From positions 15,983,382 through 16,047,381 of the forward strand of contig CM049317.1 of the NCBI GenBank assembly GCA_026874595.1: a DNA stretch of 64,000 nt, in the 5' to 3' direction. The translations under genes were made by a program, and so were the position numbers. Source of the stretch: Sipunculus nudus. Its lineage: Eukaryota; Annelida; Sipuncula; Golfingiida; Sipunculidae. Shown here one piece after another: positions 55,201 to 64,000 of the stretch. The notes under the pieces are model-generated. The model made no database searches. It was not told where the DNA came from and saw only the letters and a program-made list of their open reading frames with translations. Numbering within the stretch: position 1 is the first letter of the stretch; every line of letters starts with the position of its first letter.

Positions 55201-56257
55201 TAACTTCAGTTGGACTTGTATTAATTTTATTTCTGTCAGCAAACGGATTGTCTTGTGTTGGATAGCTACAAAAAATAACAGGAGATATTGTATATTATTT
55301 TTATTTGTAAAATAAATATATCCAATTTTTAATATTCACAGAAATACTACATTTCCTTTGCTATTGCATTGTCTCTTCATAGAAAGGAAAATAAAACACT
55401 TTTTTTTCTGGTTTAATAACTTGCACACACAGACACACACACACACCCAAACATACACTCACACGGTTGTGGAACATGCAGGGAAGGTTCAATAATATTC
55501 GAGACAATCTGTTAGGCAAATTAAGAAAAAATAAAACCTGGGCAAATAATATGCATCGTTTGTAATGATAATCCAGTTTAAGATGACATATAGTCTATAT
55601 ATTTTTATGCAAAATATATGATGAAATCAGGGAGGAACATTTATATTTTTGACAGTGAAGCTACGTTGTTTGGATTATGTCTGATCTCTTTGGACATGTA
55701 AGATCTAATACTGTTTATATTATCAATGCTTTGCCTTTCAAGTGGCCTTCGTATAAGGTTCCCAATATTCACTAAGGTTTAAGTATGGCGGTACCTTTTT
55801 TTTTGCGATTAGCGCGAATTTTATACCCTCTCAAACAAAAAAAATCAAACATAGAAAGTCTGCTGGTATATGTCTTAAATAGTTCACATTATCTTAAAAG
55901 GTTCATGTGTCATTATTTGGCTATTTTTTCACATTTACACACAAATCGCTTAAAACAAAATTTGCGGAGGGCGGACAAATTTAAGCAGTTCCCAAACAAT
56001 CCTTAAATTGACGAACATGCATTACATATTTGCGGATGGCGCTTTAAAAAAGTACTATTTCATATGTGAAGTAGTATAGAAAAAGCAAAACAAAAGAAAG
56101 TTAAACATGTTCGGCCGCTGATTGATATTATTTATACATTTTCTAACACATTTTGAGAGCTTTCTTGGGGGAAATACACAGTTAAGAATTTTTAAACTAG
56201 TTTCTCCCACATTGTCTTTTGACCCGCCATGATGTGTAGAACCATATGATGATGATG

Positions 56258-56292
<35 letters not shown>

Positions 56293-59200
56293 TTAATTAA
56301 TAATTTATATTAATTATTTGTTTGTAAAGCGTAAAATCCATGATAAAACTCGCACTAAAACGCTGTTAGATCACTAGAATTTCATTGACAATCATTTTAC
56401 ATACTATGACGAGAATATGAAATTAAAGCCATTGGCTAAAATGTTACATTCATAAGGTTTCGATATTAAATGATACATCTGTAAAACAATATAACGATAA
56501 CTTATTACAGATATAAAAAAATTCAACTGAAAGCTTCAAACAAATCAATATCAAAACGTAAAAATCTCTTTAGAAAATGACTAGGAGTAAAATAATACCA
56601 TGAACAAATATGTTTAGTTAACCTTAAAATTCTGAGAGACTTTTGGTTTCCCTTAGAGTATCTGCATGGTAGGTCATTTCACAGTGGCTGGCCAACAACA
56701 CTGAATGCCCGATTTTGAACGACTTGTTAAAGGGTGTGGTCAGTAAGGTTTTAGCTACTGAACAAGGACTTACTGATGGAGTGTAAAAGTAAATAATATG
56801 AGCTCTTGCAGGTAAAGAGGACCTAAATGAACCATTGAATGATACACAAGAACTAGCAAATTTTCAAATGTTACCCTCTACACAACGGTCAACCAATGCA
56901 GAAAGCATTCTCTACGACCTCCACCAAGGAGGTTATGTTTTTGCCGGCATTCGTTTGTTTGTCTGTCTGTCTGTTAGCAACAGTATTCGAAAAGTTATTA
57001 ACGGATATTGATGAATTTTCATAACAGTTCGTCAATAAACAAGAGATATGATTGAATTTTTCGGGTGATCCGGATCACCAAATGCTGCATTTCGGACAAT
57101 GCAATATGGCGGAGGTCTGCGCTCTCTGAGATTACAGAATTGTTTACATGTCATGTGATCATACAATGGTTCGGGTGATATAGTTCACTTTCCTAATTTT
57201 GTTTGCAGGGAAGTCAGTCACGAACCCATTATCAAAAGACGACGTCGACTTCCTACATGAAGTTTTGGACACAATCATGAGACACGACATCGAATCACTG
57301 TCAGAGTTTATGAAACATAACGCTCAAAGGACAGACACCTCAGAAGATGATAACCTTTCCAAACTCCAAACCGAGCTGAACGAGATTGAGCATAGGTTAG
57401 AGGAAGAAATCGCTCATGCTGACGTCAGTGATCCCAATGAGAATGCACTTAATGACCCCAGGTATATGGGTTTGCCAGGGGATAAATCTTCAAACACTAA
57501 AGATAAAACCAACACAGGAAATGAAATTCTTCCAGCGCGAGACAAAGGGATGGAAGGTCATGGTTCCGATGCTGGTGGCAAGGTCGTTCCTCAAAACGGA
57601 CCGTTAACTGAAGATGATGTCAAGTTTACCCTCTACGTCAGGTAATTTAAGTAAAACAAATATTTGATTTTTAGTATGACCATTGTTTCCTGTTGAATTA
57701 CCGATACATTTATAATTATGTTTATATATGCCTACAGTTGGCATTCATAATTCCATTCAGTAACTCTAATTCATTACTTTATTTTAATTTGTGTACCAAA
57801 ACCAGGTGACATATCATTTAATTAAAAAAAAATTATAGGGAAAGATTTTGGTTTTTATTATTTTGTTAAATTAAATGGGATAAACAGTAATAAGATATAC
57901 AATGGAGAAAGACCGACTGTATTATGATATAATTTTTTTCGCCGTTGGTTGATATGTTTATCAGTAATTCTATAAAAAAAAGTTGTGGACGGAATTTAAT
58001 AAATATTGTGTAGGCTAAGGGGAACAAATTAATTCTTTTTGGGGATCATCTGGATAACTATGATATGTGTGAACAGGCATGGTTTTGTGTTAAGGACTTC
58101 ATGTAAAAGGTATGTTTTATAGGCATGCGCATGTGTAATGTAAACAGCACTGATTTCACTGAACAAAAAGTGATAAAAGTGGCCTCGGCCGTCACACAAT
58201 CCAAAATTGGAACAGGTTCGTTTTAATATATACGACCTCTGGCCTAAAGGGTGATTAGGAGAGCTTCAGGTCAGGAACCTGTAACGTCACTCTAATATTG
58301 TTCATATGCTGTCATCCGTGATGGTTTACCATTAAAAGGTAATATGTTAAATGCTGCTCTTACCGCAGGTATACAGGTGTGACGTCATACAAATTACGCA
58401 CTGCGGTTGAGATCGGCGCATCTGGTTTTAACCCTGAGAGCGAGACAAGAATTTTGATTCACGGATACGGGGCCAACGGGTCAGACCCGTACCTGCTCAG
58501 AATGAAAGACGCTCTCCTCGCGCACGTCAGTAAAAACACACACACACCTTCACACACACGCACACCCACATACATTACTGTTTTTGTCTGTGTGACACAT
58601 TTCAAATGTATAACAAAAAAGTGAAATCTGCTAAAAAATGGGTGGGCGAATATATACCCCATCCCTCTCCTCTATTGACGCACCTGTGTTCTCATATGTT
58701 TCTACCCCAAGACTCGCAAATATTTTATTATTCTAGGGAATCGCCAGGCTCTAATTTTTACAGATCAAATTTTATTTTCATGTGAATGAAATGGATTTAA
58801 CTTTTTATCAATAAGTACAGTTTTACGATTGTCATACAATCTGGTGTTCTTTCTGTTAATTTCCACAATTTTCAATTTTCAAATATCTCGACAGGTAAAC
58901 GTAGAAACTAGACGACCATAGGTCGAGTAATTGCCGGAAATAGGACAATTTTCTTTCAATTGTATGACTTTTAAAGCGATATCCCTGACGTTGTGGCCTG
59001 TAGAGTGAGATATGTCGGACAAAAAAACAAGCGAACAGACAAAGCTGACATCAGCAGACGAACAGACGGACATATTGACAGACTGACATAACCTGCTTGA
59101 CTGGTGATTTGACAGACTGACATAACCTGCTTGACTGGTGATTTGACATCTTTATGTTGAAAGCATGGACGAATAAAATGAGCTTTAGTGAGAGCTGGTG

Positions 59201-62200
59201 GAAGATTTTTGACAAGATTATGAGAAAATAACCGTGACCGTGACTTTGACCTTTGACCGATCTTGACAAAAATAGACGGGTAAGAATTTTGGCTTGCAGG
59301 GAGAGAACAAAAGGATACGAGACTTCGGTTTTTTATTAACTGTATCTTTCAGAGCATTCGCTTGAGAATTTTTGGCTTGCAGACAGAACAGTTCGATACG
59401 AGACTTGGTATGATGTCGAGTAAAACTTATTCAGTGCTTCCTGCTTCCTAGACCTTTCTAGCTTTATAAGTGGCAAAGTTAGACAATCAGACCCCATATT
59501 TTCAAATATCATGATTTTTCTCAAAATAATGCCTTACCATGGTAACAACAAATTGAACCAGCTACATACCAGAAAAAAAGCCATGGAATGTAAAATAAAT
59601 GAGCTACATTTTATGAAGCTTAGTTTTATACTTTTTGAGATACGGTAAAAAAATATATATATATCAGTTATATAACTTTGCGAGCGGTTGGTTGAAAAAT
59701 GTGACCTGTAGAGCTAGGAAAGGCAGACAAAAATTCAGTGAGACAAATATACTGAACTGACGAACATGCTTTCCGAAATCTTTGAAGTCTACTTCGCATG
59801 AATATGGCATTTTCAACCCCTCATCCTACCATAATTTATATATCTGAATATATAATATCTTTATATAGCAGTATTTCCTGTGTTAAAAATTCACAAGTAA
59901 ACACTTTCGCAGGTAACATGTCGCGTTTGCCATATTAATCCCAGAGGTACCAATAACTCTGTATTTGCATTCTAGTTGAATTTTCAAATGCCGATGCAAA
60001 CGTCAGGTTAGTTCATAAAATACTCCATTTCTATTTCAGAAACTGAAGCATAAATGTTTAAATACAATATTTAAGTTACTTGATGATTCTTATATGAATG
60101 TAAACCTGTTTGCTAAGATATAAGTTAGATCAGACTACTGTTTTCGTAACACATTCAAATGGGAATGCATATCTTTGCCCTTCAGCTGATTTCTTTTTTT
60201 TTATCGCATTTGCTTTCTAAAGTGATAAGATTTTATTTCATTTGAATTATTTGAAACATTTTCATTTAAGCATGTCAAGTGGCATTTGAACTGAATCTCG
60301 ATACAGAGTTCACATTATATATTTATTTGCAAATGGATACTCGATTAAATAAATTAAATAAATTAAATAAATTAATTAAATAAAATAAATTAAGTAAATT
60401 AAATAAATTACATAAATAAAATAAATAAATTAAAATATCATTTCTTAAAGGCTGACATGAACGTGTTCCTCGTTGACTGGAAGGAGGGCGCCAGTAAGGA
60501 ATACAAGATATCAGCAGCCAACACAGACATTGTCGGAGCTGCGGTTGCCAGATTCATTCAAACCCTAGAAGACCAGACTCTGACGTCACGTACACTCTTT
60601 CATCTGATTGGTCATAGCTTAGGCGGTCACGTGTCTGCTGCAGCGGGAAAGAGGCTCCAGAGTCCAAAATTAGGAAGAATTTCAGGTAGAAAAAAAAAAT
60701 CATCTTTTTACTCTAGCTTTACCACACCGCTCCCACTAAGACACGAAACTCAGAATAGCTTCGTAAAAACTCGCACTTATTTGCATTTAATTCATTTGTA
60801 ATATTCTCGTAACATCAAGGCATCTGGTATTGATTCTGAGCAAACCTGTAAATAACTCCGCAAGTAGCAAATTCGCGTCAATTTTAAATGAACTAATTTT
60901 TTTTTTCTATAAACGGGTGAGTTCGGGTGAATCCGAGTGTGCTGCGAATGGTACCGAGCAGAGTACTAACTGTACAAATTTTAGACCGTGTCACACTGTC
61001 ACGTGTTTGGCTTACGAGTAATGGCGGGTTACAACCCACACCAACTCGTCAGATGTCGTGTTAAACTCGAACCCATGTCTTTGCATGTCACAAATACTCG
61101 CTATGCAGCGGCGAGAAATTTAAACTGTTCAAAATTCACAAGCGAGTTTTCGTCTCGTGCACATGTCGAACGCATGTCGGAGGCGTGTCGCCAAAACTCG
61201 AACACATGGTAGACATGCCGTCGATTGTCGCCGATTCTCGCCGTGGAAAAAATGGCCGGGTACGCTACGAGTTTAGCTGCAAATTTGAGAGACATGGACA
61301 CGATCCCTGCTCGACATGCAGTGAGATCGCATGACTTCTTTTCAATACTCGTACCAGTTTGTAAGTTTTCCGTTCTACATGCCCTCGACATTGTTCCGAG
61401 TTGGTGCGAGATGTGGCTACACTATAAAAGGTATATTTTGACATTCTCTACTCCAGAAAATTCCAACATGGATGAGCTCCTGGACAGGAAGATAAGTTAT
61501 GACGGTGATGTTTTCACCAACCAGAAAAGCTTGAGACGGGTCCGAAAGTGCGGAACCTTCATATTTTATTCCCAAATCACCAAATGTCGGCCTCACTCGT
61601 ACAGTACTCTTATTTCGACCGTCATAATTCGTCATAAACTGGTGCATATGTTTCCGTAACTCGTCTTGAATCGCCTATATTCGTACGTTGTCGTAGAAGA
61701 GTCTTCAGTTTTTGTGAAGGTGTCGTACATAGACCGTACAGATGTCGATTAAACCCGTGCTAAATAGACGATTATCGTACTAGTGTCGTATCATTGTGGA
61801 ATAGAAGTCGAGCAGGAGTTTAACTTCTGACTCCATCATCAAAAACCATGGCAAACTCGTGGTATGACGCAGTCTTAACTCGTGACAGTATGACATGGCC
61901 TTTAGTACGAGGTTGTGCGATTTTAGTACGAGGTTGTACGGGTTAAGTATGAGGTTGTAAGAAGTTGTACGAGTTTAGTACGAGGTTGTGCGAGTTGAGT
62001 ACGAGATTGTTCGAGTTGAGAACGAGGTTGTACGAGTTTATAACGAGGTTGTACGAGTTTAACACGAGGTTTTGCGAGTTTCGTACTAAGTTGTGCAAAT
62101 TTTGTAGGGGCAAGAACGAAGTACCAAAGACTTCAGAGTAGAACTACCATGTTTGACAGAATTACCTGACCACATGGCTTCTGAATATCTCTCGTTCAGG

Positions 62201-63297
62201 AAGAACCACTTCTATTGTCATTCCTATTGTAGTCAACTCGTCATTGTTGACATAAAGTGATTACCCCGTCTGAGTATGCAATAGCGCCGCTTTCGAACAA
62301 GGCCTTTTCGGCATATTTCGGCCACAATCAATCGAGAAATGTACGAGTCCACTACGAGTTTACACGAGCCTACTACAGGCTTACTGAGTTTGTTACGAGT
62401 TTGCTACGAGCCATTACGAGTTCACACGATATTACTACGAGCTTGCTGAGTAAGTTAAGAGTTGAGCTACGAGTCAGTTCGAGTTTACACGATAATCACT
62501 AAGAGCCAATAGTTAGTCCGGAGCAAAACTGATAACTTACTCGCCACAGTATGGGAAGCAGAAGTAGTTGTATGCTTTGGTCAGCAGCCCTTGACTAATC
62601 CTGCTAGCACAAAACATCCATACAAAACCGGGGGATATTATAACCTCCATGGTAGCGGTATTGAATAATATATTTTATGATACGTTGATTTCATCATTGT
62701 TTTCACTGCTTAACCACTTTGGTGACCCCCCCCCCCCCCCCCAACACACACAAATAATTTCAATGGCACCAAATCTATTGAAACAATGAATATACAAATA
62801 ACGTTCGAAATTAGCAATAACCAAAATTAATTTTGAGGTCATAAAAACTTTTATCTAAAAATATTTTATTTGTTCTGTGAAAAGAGATATGGAGAACTCA
62901 GGCTTATTCTGTACGAGGTGTACGTTTGCAATGATTTACCGTAAACAACAGCTAATCCCTGTATTTTCATACATTCCGCTAGGTGGCCTATTGGACAAAT
63001 ATAGGACAGTGTTATTACCATATATGTATTTATATTTACAATGATTGCATGGTCATTTTTTTCTTTCGACAGGACTGGACGTGCCTGATTATGGATTCAA
63101 ATCAAATGACCCTGACAACATGCTTGATCCGACTGATGCAGAGTTTGTTGATGAGACCCACACGCACGTGTCTATATCGGTCAAAGGTCATGTTGATTTT
63201 TACCCCAACGGAGGGCTGAAGCAGCCATATTGTGCCAACGGACTCATGCAGAAACTCAGCGCAACATTAGCTAAATCTTTGAGTGGACAGTCAGAAG
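52156..63297 (+). CDS. Gene D: secreted pancreatic-type lipase, 3' end beyond window
   Basis: Exons 52156-52216, 57209-57641, 58369-58525, 60451-60685 and 63073-63297 join in frame. After a 20-residue signal peptide comes a ~145-residue acidic, Glu/Asp/Asn-rich region, partly likely coiled coil. The lipase (alpha/beta hydrolase) core follows: RILIHGYGANG (oxyanion region), NVFLVDWKEGA, GHSLGGH with the nucleophile Ser, GLDVPDYGF with the catalytic Asp (usually GLDPA), DPTDAEFVDETHTH and GHVDFYPNGG. The last donor (GAAG|GTTTGT, phase 1) continues past the window, so the catalytic His is not seen. The family hydrolyses ester bonds of neutral lipids or phospholipids; substrate is not predictable here. 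Confidence 0.88.
53703..53910 (+). repeat. Paired inverted repeats with CAGAGCATC
   Basis: ACAGAGCATCT (53704-53714) pairs with AGATGCTCTGT (53742-53752); a second pair lies at 53861-53870 and ~53895-53903. It is relatively GC-rich; it may be a decayed foldback element. Confidence 0.45.
53955..54195 (+). repeat. Minisatellite of ATAGACAACTG units
   Basis: About ten diverged units of ~22-26 bp, roughly ATAGACAACTGC plus (T/C)ATTAGACAAC, with an apparent longer period near 120 bp (GCTCTTTGACAACTTGTGCA, then GCTCTTAGACCACTTGTGCA). Confidence 0.7.
56255..56293 (+). repeat. (TAA)n microsatellite
   Basis: TAATAA repeats preceded by GATGATGATGAT, in the gene D first intron. Confidence 0.95.
56915..57135 (+). 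repeat. Widespread CACCAAGGAGGTTATG repeat fragment
   Basis: CCACCAAGGAGGTTATGTTT, GTCTGTCTGTCTGTTAGCA, GGTGATCCGGATCACC and GCGGAGGTCTGCGCTCTC occur in order, a repeat layout I recognise from many marine invertebrate genomes (recall, not searched). A fragment of its end (GAGGTATGCGCTCTGTGAGTG) lies at ~12107-12130. Confidence 0.5.
57209..57641 (+). CDS. Gene D exon 2: acidic N-terminal region
   Basis: The acceptor is TTTGTTTGCAG and the donor GTCAG|GTAATT (phase 2). The 144 codons include LSKLQTELNEIEHRLEEEI, a heptad-like coiled-coil stretch, then a polar low-complexity part, and end DDVKFTLYVR, the first strand of the lipase fold. Typical pancreatic lipases reach this strand within ~30-60 residues. 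Confidence 0.82.
58369..58525 (+). CDS. Gene D exon 3: lipase oxyanion region
   Basis: The acceptor is CTTACCGCAG and the donor GCAC|GTCAGT (phase 0). It encodes TRILIHGYGANGSDPYLLRM, equivalent to the FxIHGW strand and oxyanion loop. Confidence 0.85.
59074..59146 (+). repeat. Tandem duplication, ~34-bp unit
   Basis: Two copies in a row of TTGACAGACTGACATAACCT followed by GCTTGACTGGTGA. Confidence 0.75.
60345..60432 (+). repeat. (AAATT)n-like tandem repeat
   Basis: AAATTAAATAAATTAAATAA-type units ending 18 bases before the lipase exon at 60451. Confidence 0.95.
60451..60685 (+). CDS. Gene D exon 4: lipase nucleophile elbow
   Basis: The acceptor is TTTCTTAAAG and the donor TCAG|GTAGAA (phase 1). 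It contains NVFLVDWKEGASKEY and the GHSLGGH serine motif. Confidence 0.92.
61880..62510 (+). repeat. GTACGAGTT-type minisatellite in the lipase intron
   Basis: Dense repeats of (T)ACGAG(G/T)TTGT and TTTAGTACGAG between 61910 and 62100, and a more diverged block at 62340-62500 (CTACGAGTTTACACGAG type). Related CGAGT/TCGTA words extend back to about 60910. Confidence 0.7.
63073..63297 (+). CDS. Gene D exon 5: lipase catalytic Asp region
   Basis: The acceptor is TCTTTCGACAG and the donor GAAG|GTTTGT (phase 1). It contains GLDVPDYGF, LDPTDAEFVDETHTH and GHVDFYPNGGLKQPYC, strongly diagnostic of the lipase family. Confidence 0.92.
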
Positions 63298-63659
63298 GTT
63301 TGTTTAGCGATCTTTAATCTTAAACACCGGTGCTATTTCTAAAAGTTTCTGTCGACTCTTTTCGAACCGGCCGACCAAATACTAATTACAAAAGTGTACT
63401 CTTTGGGAACCGACCCTTCCAAAATCTGGATATTTGAATTATGAAATATCATTGACAAAAATATTGAGTTTGCTCAAAACTGAAATCACGGGAATAGACT
63501 GAAGCAATTTACATGCACTCCCACGAAAGCTTCAAATTCTTGACGCAGAGAGCATTCAGCAGCTCTCTAACTGATTTTGGCAACGCAATAGTCAGCCAAG
63601 ATGAAGGCTTTCAAACTTTGCAAAAAATAAAAACATTCCGTTTCGAAATTTATAAACAA

Positions 63660-63970
63660 ACCGGTTACTGAGACTCAGGGGTAGAGCACAGCACTCAAAG
63701 CGGGTCACGAGTTCGAATCTAAGCCGAGGCGGTGAGATTTTTCACGGTTGGTCCCACCCAGGGTGAGCGCTCTGCTGGCTTAATGGGCAGGCCATGCCCA
63801 ACGGCTGTGTTTCCCTCCAAAACGAGCACGCCATTCGGGGGTTCCTCAGTGATATGACCCAGCTATCGGGACGATTACGCACTCAGAGCCCGCTGGTGCA
63901 GTGTTCACCGGGCCTAGTTAACACCTCGATATAAAAATGAAAGAATGCGTGTGATACTGCCCTTGTCACA
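63660..63970 (+). mobile_element. tRNA-derived SINE at right edge (gene D intron)
   Basis: ACTCAGGGGTAGAGCAC (A box) and CACGAGTTCGAATCT (B box) head a ~300-bp body ending near AAAATGAAAGAATGCG. Typical SINE composition; not a functional tRNA because the acceptor stem does not pair. Confidence 0.6.
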
Positions 63971-64000
63971 TAGTCCGAAACGGGAACGGGATTCTGCAGA

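Larger units (their letters stand above)
52217..57208. other. Gene D first intron
   Basis: ~5 kb holding an (AC)n-rich start (52249-52300), the foldback and minisatellite at 53.7-54.2 kb, and (TAA)n. Several overlapping short ORFs at 52.2-53.4 kb occur on both strands with no recognised domain. Confidence 0.5.

Noticed and set aside
63660-63740. tRNA gene
   Set aside because: A and B boxes are present but no closing acceptor stem; it heads a SINE body.

Overview
This is a eukaryotic nuclear genomic window, most likely from a marine invertebrate and probably a mollusc (bivalve-like). It is AT-rich, has GT-AG introns, dense (AT)n/(GA)n microsatellites, tRNA-derived SINEs, decayed LINEs and a repeat family with internal ~170 bp monomers ending in GTCTGTCCGTC-type runs. 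The species assignment is inference. Most short ORFs are noise; the real genes are multi-exon and were rebuilt here from splice signals and codon phase.

The main content (5.3-37.6 kb) is a cluster of three related type I membrane receptors. Each has an ectodomain of C-type-lectin-like (CTLD) half-domain exons joined by phase-1 introns. Gene A (minus, 11381 to 5358, 9 exons, 761 aa) reads signal peptide - lectin-like ectodomain - one transmembrane helix - cytoplasmic linker - complete NACHT ATPase with no LRR. This is in effect a membrane-anchored, lectin-headed NLR, and all nine exons join in a continuous frame. Gene B (plus, first exon 11688 or 21406, end 25194) has two CTLDs, a Ser/Thr-rich stalk, a TM and a 114-residue tail with YxN motifs, an ITIM-like C-terminus and a CxxC/CxxH cluster. 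Gene C (plus, 26707 to 37609) has one complete and one incomplete CTLD, a short stalk, a TM and a ~26-residue tail. Genes A and B may be head-to-head: signal-peptide exons lie 306 bp apart on opposite strands (11381 minus, 11688 plus). Common ectodomains on different cytoplasmic modules suggest a family of cell-surface recognition receptors; the immune role is inference.

A second real gene runs off the right edge: a secreted pancreatic-type lipase (plus, exons from 52156 to 63297), with a signal peptide, an unusual acidic ~145-residue N-terminal region and the lipase core through the Ser and Asp catalytic residues. The exon with the catalytic His must lie beyond the window.

Mobile and repetitive DNA fills the rest: a full-length but decayed pogo-like transposon (15035-17686, TIRs and TA duplication), three copies of a ~1.2 kb non-autonomous element, a LINE ORF1/gag with CCHC knuckles (41.9-43.3 kb), a decayed L1/Tx1-like LINE in two opposed pieces (44.3-48.4 kb), small foldback/MITE elements, minisatellites and a ~500 bp purine tract. 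No rRNA genes, CRISPR arrays or confident functional tRNA genes were seen.
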